A stretch of 64,000 nucleotides of DNA, from assembly GCA_963675935.2 (NCBI GenBank), contig CAXXPV010000007.1:222799-286798 (forward strand). Direction: 5' to 3'. The notes beneath the pieces were generated by a model that saw only the letters and a program-made list of their open reading frames with translations, ran no database searches and was not told where the DNA came from. Positions 16,589 to 25,560 of the stretch are shown piece by piece. This DNA comes from G963675935 sp963675935. GTDB taxonomy: Bacteria; Planctomycetota; Planctomycetia; Pirellulales; Thermoguttaceae. Position numbers and translations under genes: made by a program. How positions within the stretch are numbered: the stretch's first letter is position 1; the number at the start of each line of letters is the position of its first letter.

Positions 16589-19402
16589 ATGAGCGATACC
16601 GTTTCCCATCCTCGAAATCCCACGCCGTCGCCGACGCAAAGCGAAACGCCGTCGGTTCGCGCGGAACTTCCCGCGTCTTCGACGGCCGCTCGAAATGCCG
16701 GCCCGCGGCTCACGGCCGATCAGCCGACGATCATCACCGGCGTGCCGCCGATTCCGGCGCCAGCCGCTTCCGATTCCACCTGCCGCATCCTGGAAGGCCG
16801 GGTGGTGCCGGGCGATAGGATCGGGCACTTCGATCTAGTCGAGTTCGTCGGCGGCGGCGGAATGGGCCGGGTGTTCCGCGCCATCGACACCCAACTGGGG
16901 CGAACCGTCGCGCTGAAAATCCTTCCGCCCGGCCAGGCCGGCGACGACGCCGTGCAGCGTTTCCAGAACGAAGCCCAATCGGCCGCCCGGCTCGACCACG
17001 ACAACATCGCCCGGGTGTATTACGTGGGCGAAGACCGCGGTCTGTCGTACATCGCGTTCGAGTTCGTCGAAGGCATCAACGTGCGTCTGCTGGTCGAGCG
17101 AAAGGGACCGCTTCCGCTGGCCGAGGCAATCAGCTACACGTTGCAAGTGACCGAGGCCCTGGCCCACGCCGACGCTCGCGGCGTGGTGCATCGCGACATC
17201 AAGCCGTCGAACGTGCTGATTACGCCGGAAGGCCGCGTGAAGCTGATCGACATGGGTCTTGCCCGGCTCCGAAACAACGACGCGGCCGGCGCCGACTTGA
17301 CCCAGAGTGGCGTGACGTTGGGCACGTTCGACTACATCTCGCCCGAGCAGGCCCGCGATCCGCGAGGCGCCGACGTCCGCAGCGACATCTACTCGCTGGG
17401 CTGCACGTTGTTTTTCATGCTGGCCGGGCGTCCGCCGTTTCCCGAGGGCACGGTCCTTCAGAAATTGCTCCAGCATCAAGGTGATCAAGCGCCCGACATC
17501 CGGGAGTTCCGCCCGGACTTGCCGGAGGATGCGAGCCGCTTGCTGCGAAAGATGATGGCCAAGGATCCGCGAGACCGGCAAGCCGGCACGGCCGAATTGG
17601 CCACCGAACTGATTGCGCTGGCCGACCAGATCGGGCTGCGTCCAATGAGTCCGTCGAGCCGGGTATGGTTGACGCCGCCCGAGCGGTCGGTGTCCTTTTT
17701 CGAACGCCACTTGCCCTGGATGGCGCCGGTGGCGGCCCTGATTTGCATCGTATTGTTGTTGGATCGTTTTTCCGCGCCGCGCGACGAGCTGCCGCTGCCG
17801 CCGGTCGACGTCGCGAGCCAAGAGGTGGCCGATTCCTTGCCGGAACGAACGCCGCCGAAAATGACGTTGCCGGAGAAGACATTGCCCGACGCCATTACGC
17901 CGAAAAAGACGCCATCGGCGCTCTTTGACCAGCCGCCGCTGCGGAAAGAAACTCCGCCGCAATCGCCTTTGAATCCGATGGCCTCGGAAAAATGGTTTTC
18001 ATCGCCTTTCGAGACGGCGGCTTCGGAGATTCCCGGCCGAGGGGTTCCCGGCAGATCGGCCGACAGCCCGTTGAAAAAAGGCGATGCCGCGAAAACCACG
18101 AAAACCGCGACGCCCGAGGGTGCAGGCGATTCCGTCAAGCCATCGGTCGCCTCTGCCGCGACTCGATCGGACGTGTTGGTGGTCGCCGAAAATCCCTCGG
18201 GCGAAAACGAATATGCCAGCCTTGGCGCGGCCTGCGCCGCGGCGCGCAACGGCGACGTTGTTGAACTGCGTTTCAACGGCCCGCGCGAGGAACGTCCGCT
18301 GAAAATCTCCAACCTGCGCGTCACGGTTCGGCCGGGCGAAGGCTTTCAGCCGGTCGTCGTTTTTCGTCCGACCGAAATCAATCCGATCAAGTATCCTCGC
18401 AGCATGGTGACGCTTACCGCAGGCCGATTGACGATGATCGACGTGGCGATGGAATTGCGCGTGCCGCGAGAGGTTCCCGCCGACCGGTGGTCGCTGTTCG
18501 AGACGTGGGGCGGCCAAACGCTTCGGCTCGAACGGTGCGTGCTGACCGTGCAAAACGTCTCGGACCAGTTGGCGACCTACCACGAGGAAGTGGCGTTTGT
18601 TCGTGCGCGTCCGGCCTTGGACGCCGACGTGGCAGTCGAAAGCGCTCCGGCGGCGACACCCTTGACTACCATCGAACTGACCGACTGCGTCGCGCGGGGC
18701 GAGGCCGTGTTCTTATGTGTTGAAGACCTCCAGCCGGTTTATCTTTTGTGGGACAACGGATTGTTGGCCACCACGGAGCAACTGTTGTCAGCCGGCGGCG
18801 GCCAGACGGCGTCGAAACCGGATGAAATGTTGCGATTGGAGCTTCGGCACTTGACGGCGGTGGCTCGCGGCGGACTGTGCCGCTTGAGCGCGACGCCGGC
18901 CAGTCCCTTCCAACTGACGGTGCAGTTTGTTTGCATGGACGATATTTTCATGACATCGCCCGGCGTGCCGTTGGTCGAACAGGAGGGTTCCGCGAGCGTC
19001 GAAAAATTGCGTCGGCGGTTCGTTTGGAACGGCGACCGGGATTTTTATCCGGACGTCAACGTGTTTTGGACGGTGCGCAGCGTCGATACCGAGACGGCGC
19101 CGGAGGCGATGACGTTCGAGGGGTGGAAGACCTACTGGGGGGCGTCGCGTGAGAATCAGCCGAGCCGGGACCGTCTTTATTGGAGGCGGGGGCCAAATGC
19201 CGAACAGCCGTTGCATGCCCACACCGCTGCCGATTATACTTTGGAGGATCCGACGTTTGGCGATGCATCGGTCGGCCCCCCTGGTTTTCGGGTTGACCGT
19301 TTGCCCCCGCCTCCGTCCGAGTTGTTTTCGGAACGGCCTAGACCGGCGACGCAGTCTTCCGCGGACGGCAACGCCATGAAAGAGCGTCGGAACGACGGAT
19401 GA
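16589..19402 (+). CDS. Membrane Ser/Thr protein kinase with extracytoplasmic domain
   Basis: From the ATG at 16589 the protein has 937 residues. The Hanks-type kinase domain spans ~80-345: glycine loop VGGGGMGRVF, lysine VALKIL, catalytic loop VHRDIKPSN (~200), LIDMGLAR (DMG replaces DFG, as is common in planctomycete kinases), activation segment GTFDYISPEQA and SDIYSLGCTL. One transmembrane helix follows at ~376-393 (WMAPVAALICIVLLLDRF). About 540 outer residues begin with a Pro/Lys linker and continue into a beta-rich domain (~530-900) that resembles a right-handed beta-helix of the pectate-lyase type. The likely role is sensing outside and phosphorylating proteins inside. The gene ends 25 bp before tRNA-Val. 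Confidence 0.9.
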   Translation: MSDTVSHPRNPTPSPTQSETPSVRAELPASSTAARNAGPRLTADQPTIITGVPPIPAPAASDSTCRILEGRVVPGDRIGHFDLVEFVGGGGMGRVFRAIDTQLGRTVALKILPPGQAGDDAVQRFQNEAQSAARLDHDNIARVYYVGEDRGLSYIAFEFVEGINVRLLVERKGPLPLAEAISYTLQVTEALAHADARGVVHRDIKPSNVLITPEGRVKLIDMGLARLRNNDAAGADLTQSGVTLGTFDYISPEQARDPRGADVRSDIYSLGCTLFFMLAGRPPFPEGTVLQKLLQHQGDQAPDIREFRPDLPEDASRLLRKMMAKDPRDRQAGTAELATELIALADQIGLRPMSPSSRVWLTPPERSVSFFERHLPWMAPVAALICIVLLLDRFSAPRDELPLPPVDVASQEVADSLPERTPPKMTLPEKTLPDAITPKKTPSALFDQPPLRKETPPQSPLNPMASEKWFSSPFETAASEIPGRGVPGRSADSPLKKGDAAKTTKTATPEGAGDSVKPSVASAATRSDVLVVAENPSGENEYASLGAACAAARNGDVVELRFNGPREERPLKISNLRVTVRPGEGFQPVVVFRPTEINPIKYPRSMVTLTAGRLTMIDVAMELRVPREVPADRWSLFETWGGQTLRLERCVLTVQNVSDQLATYHEEVAFVRARPALDADVAVESAPAATPLTTIELTDCVARGEAVFLCVEDLQPVYLLWDNGLLATTEQLLSAGGGQTASKPDEMLRLELRHLTAVARGGLCRLSATPASPFQLTVQFVCMDDIFMTSPGVPLVEQEGSASVEKLRRRFVWNGDRDFYPDVNVFWTVRSVDTETAPEAMTFEGWKTYWGASRENQPSRDRLYWRRGPNAEQPLHAHTAADYTLEDPTFGDASVGPPGFRVDRLPPPPSELFSERPRPATQSSADGNAMKERRNDG

Positions 19403-19427
19403 CAGGGCAAGATTTGCCGAAGATCAA

Positions 19428-19502
19428 GGGCGATTAGCTCAGCCCGGTTAGAGCGCCACGTTTACACCGTGGATGTCGGGGGTCCGAATCCCTCATCGCC
19501 CA
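19428..19502 (+). tRNA. tRNA-Val (TAC)
   Basis: The 75 nt fold into a full cloverleaf: acceptor GGGCGAT / ATCGCCC, D stem GCTC / GAGC, anticodon stem CCACG / CGTGG with loop TTTACAC (anticodon TAC), and T stem GGGGG / CCCTC. The T loop reads TCCGAAT rather than the usual TTCGAAT. CCA is not encoded. Its 3' end is the probable attachment site for the integrase gene 117 bp downstream. Confidence 0.95.
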
Positions 19503-19619
19503 CTTGTTCTAAACCCAGCCGAAATCGAGAGTTAGATTACCTGCCGGCGGTCGGCAGTGCGGCCTTGAATCGAAACGAAATCGCGTAATTTACGCGCGGC
19601 ATTTTCGACGGAGGTTGCC

Positions 19620-20846
19620 ATGCCCGCCAGATCGGCGTTCGTCCCAAAATACTGTCTCCACAAGCCCAGCGGACGCGCTTACGTCCGCATTCGTGGCCGG
19701 GTGGTCTACATCGGCGATTTCGGCAGTGCCGAAAGCAAACAGGAATACGGCCGCCTCGTGGCCGAACTTGCCGCAACCAGCGGCGTTGCGACCCCCACCC
19801 CCTCTCAGTCCACCATTACGGTGGTCGAGCTTGTCGCCGCCTACCTCGACTTCGCCAAGAGCTACTACCAAAAGAACGGCCAGCCCACCCGCTCACTGGA
19901 CAACGTCAAATTGTCGCTTCGGGTGGTCAAAGACCTTTACGGCCGGGAGCCGGTCACCGAGTTCAGCCCGTTATGCCTCCTTGCGATCCAGCAAACCCTA
20001 ATCAACAAGGGGGCCTGTCGAAAGACGATCAACGAGCAGGTTGGCGTCATCAAGAGAATGTTCCGCTGGGGCGTCAGTCGTACGATTGTGGCGCCGACGG
20101 TCTTTACCGCACTGGCGAGCGTCGAGGGCTTGCGGAAAGGCCGGTCCGCGGCCCGAGAATCCACGCCCGTCCTTCCCGTCGACGATGAGGTTGTCGAGGC
20201 CACGCTGCCCTACATGCCCCAAGTTGTGGCCGATATGGTCCGATTTCAGCGGTTGACCGGCGCACGACCGGGCGAGGTTTGCCAGTTGCACCCCGGCGAC
20301 ATCGATCGATCGGGCGGCGAGGTTTGGGAATACCGGCCGGTGGAACACAAAATGGCCTACCAAGGCCGCGATCGGATCATCTACATCGGCCCAAAAGCCC
20401 AAGCGATTCTCTTGCCCTACCTACTCCGGGATGCCAAGGCCAGTTGTTTTTCCCCGGCCGAGAGCGAAGAAAAACGACACGAGGAGCAACGGCGACGCCG
20501 TCGTACGCGCGTACAGCCAAGCCATCTGAAACGGCGAAAGGCCAAGCCGAAGAGGGTTCCAAGACTCGCCTACGGCAAGGATTCCTACCAGCGGGCCATT
20601 TCCCGGGCCGTGTTGAAGGCCAACGAAGAACGGACGGAGGCCGCCGCGGACATGGGCGTCGAGCCGGTTTTGCTCCCGCACTGGCACGCGAACCAGCTAC
20701 GCCATTCCAGGGCTACGGAAGTCCGGCGGAAATTCAACCTTGAAGCCGCTCAGGTCAGTCTTGGTCACGCCAAGGCCGACGTGACGCAGATTTACGCCGA
20801 AAGGGATTCCGCGTTGGCCGTGGAGGTTGCGAAGAAAATCGGTTGA
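19620..20846 (+). CDS. Tyrosine recombinase (integrase) of a tRNA-Val island
   Basis: This 408-residue site-specific recombinase has a core-binding domain (~60-150) and a catalytic domain. The box I Arg lies in TGARPGEV (~215), box II in HANQLRHSRAT (~357), then LGHAKAD, and the nucleophile Tyr in QIYAERD (~392). The first box II residue (H in the canonical HxLRH) is Asn here; NQLRH appears in other planctomycete integrases as far as I recall. A charged Arg/Lys insert (~280-300) separates the Arg and box II. GGAGG precedes the ATG. Its place right behind tRNA-Val on the same strand marks the left end of an integrated element; no second copy of the tRNA 3' end is visible before base 64,000. 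Confidence 0.92.
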   Translation: MPARSAFVPKYCLHKPSGRAYVRIRGRVVYIGDFGSAESKQEYGRLVAELAATSGVATPTPSQSTITVVELVAAYLDFAKSYYQKNGQPTRSLDNVKLSLRVVKDLYGREPVTEFSPLCLLAIQQTLINKGACRKTINEQVGVIKRMFRWGVSRTIVAPTVFTALASVEGLRKGRSAARESTPVLPVDDEVVEATLPYMPQVVADMVRFQRLTGARPGEVCQLHPGDIDRSGGEVWEYRPVEHKMAYQGRDRIIYIGPKAQAILLPYLLRDAKASCFSPAESEEKRHEEQRRRRRTRVQPSHLKRRKAKPKRVPRLAYGKDSYQRAISRAVLKANEERTEAAADMGVEPVLLPHWHANQLRHSRATEVRRKFNLEAAQVSLGHAKADVTQIYAERDSALAVEVAKKIG

Positions 20847-20985
20847 GGTAACATTTCATTTCCCGGGAAATATATCCCCTCAGATTGCTGGGTTTGCGGC
20901 TGATCCCCGCTCAGGCCGACCGGCGCCGTGGTTCTCACCTGCACCACGGCCGCCGGCTGGCCGCCTGGCAGAAAGCAGGTGAATC

Positions 20986-21822
20986 ATGGTGAATCTGCCA
21001 ACCAGACTTGATCCTTTAGACCGTGTTTGGATTGAATTGCTGGCTAAACTGGAGGCTGATTGGCGACTCCCGCTAAACGAATTAACCGACACCGAAGAAA
21101 AAGCATTGAGCCGGATGAAGGAAGCTGGCTTGACAGAGGAACGGCTTATCCTGACTGCAGCGCCGCGTGATCTATCGACAAGGGCACGTATGCGATGCCG
21201 AGTTAATGGGCCACCCGACGATTTATGCTGGAAACGCCTCTATGAATTCGTTCCTGAATGGTTGACCCCCGATGGGAAGATTCGTACTCATCACCAGCGA
21301 ACCACCGATGTTTCTGGCATACGCTTGACGGTGCATGGAGAGCGCGCCAAGCAAGCAATCCTGGCCGGCCAGGTGGAAATTGTACTAGGATTCTTGCGAG
21401 GGGAGGGAATGGCCGCTGGCCAGTGTGTCGTGGAAAAGTTTTGGATGGAGAACGAGTCACAACCGGCGGTTATGACGGTCAACAACGATGGCCTTCGGAC
21501 ACCGGACAGCACAACGAACACCGTAATTTCTTCAAATGACCCGCGCGACCATTGGATTTACCAACAAGCCATGGAAGGCGTTGCGTGGAAGACTATCCGC
21601 CAACGACTGGCCCAACAAGACGACACATGGGAACGGCAACTTACTGATCGCGCGGTGAGGGATGCCGCCATTCGCTACTCCAAGAGAAAACAACTGCCCG
21701 CACCACCGAAAAGAAAAGCGGGGCGCCATCTGAAAATAATACGAAGTTGTCTGACTGCGATTAACTTCGATTCTCTGCAATTTTCATTGCTACGATCATC
21801 GCTATTCTTGCGTGTAGACTGA
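20986..21822 (+). CDS. Hypothetical island protein
   Basis: The 278 residues match no family I recognise. The ATG is preceded by AGGTGA. Residues ~1-100 are charged and helical (LDRVWIELLAKLEADW...), and ~190-240 has a compact DPRDHWIYQQAMEGVAWKT segment that resembles a helix-turn-helix or DNA-binding fold found behind planctomycete integrases. The tail is basic (KRKQLPAPPKRKAGRHLK). There is no membrane segment. It lies between the integrase and the DUF1580 gene, all on one strand, so it is probably island cargo or a regulator. Confidence 0.55.
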   Translation: MVNLPTRLDPLDRVWIELLAKLEADWRLPLNELTDTEEKALSRMKEAGLTEERLILTAAPRDLSTRARMRCRVNGPPDDLCWKRLYEFVPEWLTPDGKIRTHHQRTTDVSGIRLTVHGERAKQAILAGQVEIVLGFLRGEGMAAGQCVVEKFWMENESQPAVMTVNNDGLRTPDSTTNTVISSNDPRDHWIYQQAMEGVAWKTIRQRLAQQDDTWERQLTDRAVRDAAIRYSKRKQLPAPPKRKAGRHLKIIRSCLTAINFDSLQFSLLRSSLFLRVD

Positions 21823-21861
21823 TTCGATTGCGAATTGGAAAGACGCACGAAAGGATACGCG

Positions 21862-22176
21862 ATGATCGACATTTCTATCGAAGAAACCTTTTCTTTGGCC
21901 GAGGCCGCTAAGCGACTTCCATGTCGGCGCAAGGGAGTCCGCCCAAACGTCGCCACCCTCTACCGATGGGCGCAACTTGGTTGTCGTGGTGTGCGGCTCG
22001 AAACTATCTGCGTCGGCGCCACGAGATGCACGTCAATGGAGGCGATGCAACGGTTTTTTGATGCTCTCACCGCGCAGGCCGAACATCGTCCCTGCCCTCA
22101 GCGGCCACACATGACGGCCGCGCGCCGCAAGCAGATCGAGGCGGCCGAGCAACGACTGGCCCAAGCCGGCGTGTAG
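21862..22176 (+). CDS. DUF1580-family protein
   Basis: The ATG at 21862 has AAGGA upstream and gives 104 residues; an earlier TTG only adds a basic leader. The sequence ETFSLAEAAKRLPCRRKG...ATLYRWAQLGCRGVRLET and the GATRCTSMEAMQRFFDAL end are the DUF1580 pattern, a small planctomycete family with a MerR/excisionase-like winged helix. Next to a tyrosine recombinase it may act as the excisionase or a directionality factor; this is inferred from fold and position. It ends 10 bp before the next gene. Confidence 0.8.
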   Translation: MIDISIEETFSLAEAAKRLPCRRKGVRPNVATLYRWAQLGCRGVRLETICVGATRCTSMEAMQRFFDALTAQAEHRPCPQRPHMTAARRKQIEAAEQRLAQAGV

Positions 22177-22186
22177 GAGGGCTGCC

Positions 22187-22407
22187 ATGAAGTGCGAGAT
22201 ATTTGAGTCTTTGGCTGCGCTCCGCCGCGATTCGAGGATCGGGCCTGCCGTGCGAGGTTGCTACGAGTGGCTTTGGCATGTTACGGGCGGCCGTGCCGAC
22301 TATATCGTAATGACAACGAAGAGGATTGCTTACGAGTTTGGCGTCGAGCGCCGCGCCGTCGAAAAGTGGCTGGCTAAGCTGGTCGAATTCGGCCTGGTAG
22401 AAATCAT
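22187..22407 (+). pseudogene. Helix-turn-helix accessory gene, truncated by IS66
   Basis: GGAGG precedes an ATG and 73 residues are intact (FESLAALRRDSRIGP...MTTKRIAYEFGVERRAVEKW), a winged-helix-like segment such as those in replication or Rep-associated proteins. The frame then runs into the IS66 terminal repeat at 22,408 and the remainder is missing. The flank on the far side of this IS copy is not its continuation, so the distal part was lost or moved. Confidence 0.7.
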
Positions 22408-22485
22408 GTGTCCGTCCTGTGAACTACATCTTGCATGGTCTGGTATTCTGGAATCGTGGGGCAAACGATATCCAGGAGGTCAGTC

Positions 22486-22962
22486 ATGGACAGTGCGCGA
22501 CGACGGAGCCCGGCGGAAGCGAGACGTTTTTGGGAGTTGGCAATCGATCTGTGGGCGAATAGCGGGATGAGCGCGGCAGGCTTCTGCCGACGCGAGGGCC
22601 TGAAAGAATCCTCGTTCTACGCCTGGCAACAACGGCTGCGAAAAGAGGATCGCCCATCGGAGGCCATCGCCACGCTGGCGACAATGGAGTCGACATCGGC
22701 GCAACCCGAGACAAAGCCGATAGCCCAGCAGTCCCGTCGGCAGCGTAAGCGGCTGTGTCAGTCCGCGGGCGATGGCAGCTTGGTGCCCGTGCGTCTGGTG
22801 GAGGATGCCGAGCCAATCGCGGCGAACGCGGCCAACACGTCGAGGTCGTCACCGCCCATCGAGATTCTTCTTCCGCGTGGGACGCTGATTCGCGTTGAGC
22901 ACGGTTGCGACATCGCACTGCTGCAGCAAGTCTTGGCCGTGTTGGAGAGCCCGCCGTGCTAA
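22486..22962 (+). CDS. tnpA: IS66 accessory protein TnpA
   Basis: The start at 22486 is fixed by AGGAGGTC just upstream. The 158 residues begin with a helix-turn-helix (FWELAIDLWANSGMSAAGFCRREGLKESSFYAWQQRL) typical of IS66 TnpA proteins, followed by a low-complexity linker and ending in IEILLPRGTLIRV. It is needed with TnpB for IS66 transposition. Its stop overlaps the GTG start of tnpB. A hairpin (ATCGT / ACGAT inside CTGG / CCAG) lies directly in front of its Shine-Dalgarno. Confidence 0.9.
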   Translation: MDSARRRSPAEARRFWELAIDLWANSGMSAAGFCRREGLKESSFYAWQQRLRKEDRPSEAIATLATMESTSAQPETKPIAQQSRRQRKRLCQSAGDGSLVPVRLVEDAEPIAANAANTSRSSPPIEILLPRGTLIRVEHGCDIALLQQVLAVLESPPC

Positions 22963-23360
22963 GTCTGCCCGTGGCGGTACGAATCTTCGTCTTCACGGGC
23001 GTGACCGACATGAGGAGGAGTTTTGATGGGTTAGCCGCGATGGTCGAGAGCGAGATCGGCCAGAACCCGGAGTCAGGCCATTTATTTCTGTTCTTCAATC
23101 GTCGCCACGATCGCGTGAAGATTCTTTTCTGGCAGGGCGACGGCCTTGTTCTTTGGTACAAGCGATTGGAAGGATCTACCTTCCCATCATTGCGAGCCAC
23201 CTCTGACAAAGCGGGCGAAACGCCGGCATTGGAGATCCGCGTCGGCGAATTGGCAATGTTGCTCGATGGCGTCGATCCGCGGACGGTTACGCGGCGTAAA
23301 CGATTCTATCGTGTGGCTCGCGCGCGCGATGATTCTCCGCGGCCAGCCCTTCACTCATGA
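22956..23360 (+). CDS. tnpB: IS66 accessory protein TnpB (IS66 Orf2)
   Basis: The GTG at 22956 overlaps the end of tnpA, which suggests translational coupling. The 134 residues contain the full IS66 Orf2 pattern: VRIFVFTGVTDMRRSFDGLAAMV, HLFLFFNRRHDRVKILFWQGDGLVLWYKRLE and a basic end. The family length is about 115-120 residues, so there is a short C-terminal extension. Confidence 0.93.
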   Translation: MLSLPVAVRIFVFTGVTDMRRSFDGLAAMVESEIGQNPESGHLFLFFNRRHDRVKILFWQGDGLVLWYKRLEGSTFPSLRATSDKAGETPALEIRVGELAMLLDGVDPRTVTRRKRFYRVARARDDSPRPALHS

Positions 23361-23427
23361 TTTCCAAACAAAAACTATTCTTTCCCTCTGGAATAAGTCG
23401 GGTTCATTGTGTATCTATAGAGACGCC

Positions 23428-25113
23428 ATGAACGCGAACGTCTCTTCATCACCGAACTCATCTTCGCCGCCGGCGGATACCCCAGACTTGCAACGACTGA
23501 TCGAAGCTTTGCTGGGTCGGGAATCGCATCTGCTGACCGCTTTGGAGGAATCGTCGCAGACGGTCGCTGCCCAACAGCAGACGATCGAGAAGCTCAGCCA
23601 CGAGTTGGCGTTGTTGAAGCGACACATTTTCGGGCATCGTCGCGAGCGGTTTGCCGAAGACCCGCGTCAGCAGCATCTTTTCGAGGTACAGAACGATTCC
23701 TCGTCATCATCGACGCCGGCGGTGGAAAGCACCGAGGAGCCATCGACGCGAAAGCGTCGCGGCCACGGTCGTCGGCCGCTGCCGCAGTTTTTGCCGCGCA
23801 AGCGGGTGGAACACGCGGTTTCCGCGGAGGAATTGGTGTGTCCGTGCTGCGGCGAGTCGCGGGAGAAGATCGACGAAGAGGTTAGCGAACAATTAGCCTA
23901 CGTTCCCGCTTCGCTGTACATTGAGGAGCACGCCCGGTTCACCTACGCCTGCCGGAAATGCCAGGAACAAGTGGTGACGGCGTCGAAGCCGGCGCAACCG
24001 ATCGAGAAGAGCGTCGCCGGGCCGAGCTTGCTGGCCCATGTGATCGATGCGAAATACGCCCAGCACAAGCCGCTGTATCGTCTGGAAGACGATTTGGCGC
24101 GGTATGGGGTGCTGATTCGTCGCAGCACGCTTTGGGGCTGGATGCGAGGTTCGGCCGAGTGCCTGACGCCGTTCTATCGGCTGCTGATTCGCCGAACGTT
24201 GAGCAGCGGCGTGTTGGGAACCGACGACACGCCGGTGAAAGTTCTCGATCCGGAGTTGGACCACACACGAACCGGTCGGTTTTGGAGTTATGTAGGTGAC
24301 GCTCGGCATCCCTACACTGTCTACGATTACACGCCGAACCGAAAGCGGGATGGTCCGCAGAAGTTTTTGAGGGACTATCGCGGCGTGCTTCAGGCGGACG
24401 CCTTTGGTGGTTATGACGGAATATTCTGGGAGTCGCGCGGGGCGATTGTCGAAGCTGGCTGCAACGCGCACGCCCGGCGGAAGTTTTTTGACGCTCGCGA
24501 CACCTCGCCTCAGTTGGCGCACGAGGCGTTGGCTTTCTTTCAGCAGCTTTACGCTGTGGAACACGAGGCGGTTGGCATGTCGGACGACGAACGACTGGCG
24601 TTGCGCCAGGCGAAGTCGGCGCCCATCATGGAGGCGTTGGCCGATTGGCTACGCGACAAGTTGGTCGTGGTGCGGCCGAAGTCGCCGATTACCGTTGCGA
24701 TCAAGTACAGCCTGCGGCAGTGGGAGGCGCTGACGCGGTTCCTCGGCAACGGGGCGATTCCCATCGACAACAACCGAACGGAGCGATCGCTGAAAGAGCA
24801 AGCGCTCGGACGCCGCAATTGGACATTCTTGGGCAGCGACCTGGGCGGCAGCACGGCGGCGGTGCTTTACAGTTTCGTGGCCAGTGCGAAGCGGCATCAT
24901 CTCGACCCGCAGGCGTACTTGACCGATGTGTTGACCCGGCTGCCGCAGATCACCAATCCGCTTGAGCTTCGTGGGCTACTGCCGGATCGTTGGGCGAAAA
25001 CCCATCCGGAGCATGTGCGGAGCTACCGACGCGAAGAATCGGCCGCTGCGGCCCGTCGACGTCAAAGTCGGCATCGCCAATTGGCGAAGAAGCATCCGAG
25101 CCGTCGGTCCTAG
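23428..25113 (+). CDS. tnpC: IS66 transposase TnpC
   Basis: The ATG at 23428 gives 561 residues. The N-terminus is a leucine-zipper-like coiled coil (~15-65), followed by a two-part zinc finger (CPCCGE and CRKCQEQ, ~135-185). The DDE catalytic core has Asp in TDDTPVKVLDPEL, Asp in LQADAFGGYDG and Glu in NNRTERSLKEQ. It cuts the element ends and joins them to target DNA. The reading frame is open further upstream, but that part overlaps tnpB and is not used. Confidence 0.95.
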   Translation: MNANVSSSPNSSSPPADTPDLQRLIEALLGRESHLLTALEESSQTVAAQQQTIEKLSHELALLKRHIFGHRRERFAEDPRQQHLFEVQNDSSSSSTPAVESTEEPSTRKRRGHGRRPLPQFLPRKRVEHAVSAEELVCPCCGESREKIDEEVSEQLAYVPASLYIEEHARFTYACRKCQEQVVTASKPAQPIEKSVAGPSLLAHVIDAKYAQHKPLYRLEDDLARYGVLIRRSTLWGWMRGSAECLTPFYRLLIRRTLSSGVLGTDDTPVKVLDPELDHTRTGRFWSYVGDARHPYTVYDYTPNRKRDGPQKFLRDYRGVLQADAFGGYDGIFWESRGAIVEAGCNAHARRKFFDARDTSPQLAHEALAFFQQLYAVEHEAVGMSDDERLALRQAKSAPIMEALADWLRDKLVVVRPKSPITVAIKYSLRQWEALTRFLGNGAIPIDNNRTERSLKEQALGRRNWTFLGSDLGGSTAAVLYSFVASAKRHHLDPQAYLTDVLTRLPQITNPLELRGLLPDRWAKTHPEHVRSYRREESAAAARRRQSRHRQLAKKHPSRRS

Positions 25114-25418
25114 CCCGCTCTGCCGCGCACTTGCTCATCACCGCCGCTCAGGTATGTGGTGTTCACAGGACGGACACGCGGCAATCATTTGTGAACAGCA
25201 ACCATCCAGCACTTCCCCTCTAAAACATTTTCGCCCCCACCGCAGCGTTCACGCTTGTCAGTGCGTCCTGCAAATGCCCGTGCAAGCCGAGACCAATCCA
25301 TCGGCCAAGCGAGGCTACTCGCGTGACCATCTCCCTGATTGCAAACAGGTTTGCGTCGGTTTGGTGGTTTCCAAAGTGAGGGATGCCGTTGGGATAAACT
25401 ACCAACGACTGAGACAGA

Positions 25419-25560
25419 CTTGGTCTCGGTGTCCAAGTTCAATCCTTCCCCAGCTTAACATTCGAGGAATTGCAGCGAGTGGGACGGGAGATAGTCACTA
25501 CCGGCCAAACGAAGGCCGGGGGAGGTCTGGTGCAATTTATTGGATGGCGATGGGGCCCCC
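25419..25560 (+). ncRNA. Candidate structured RNA, repeat 1
   Basis: It aligns without gaps to repeat 2 at an offset of 489 bp from CAGCTTAAC (25451) onward. The elements in order are a 5' hairpin ACTTGG / CCAAGT, a stem CATTCG / CGAGTG, the invariant GACGGGAGATAG, the hairpin CCGGCC-AAACGAA-GGCCGG and a G-run closing on CCCCCC. Hairpin arms differ from repeat 2 while pairing is kept. No coding frame runs through it. The rest of the 25,178-26,216 gap has no gene. Confidence 0.5.

Larger units (their letters stand above)
22408..25177 (+). mobile_element. IS66-family element, copy 1
   Basis: This complete 2,770-bp element has 17-bp terminal inverted repeats GTGTCCGTCCTGTGAAC. It carries tnpA, tnpB and tnpC in order. 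Its flanks are GAAATCAT on the left and GCGGCAAT on the right; they do not match each other, unlike the usual 8-bp IS66 duplication, but the right flank equals the left flank of copy 3. Confidence 0.95.
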
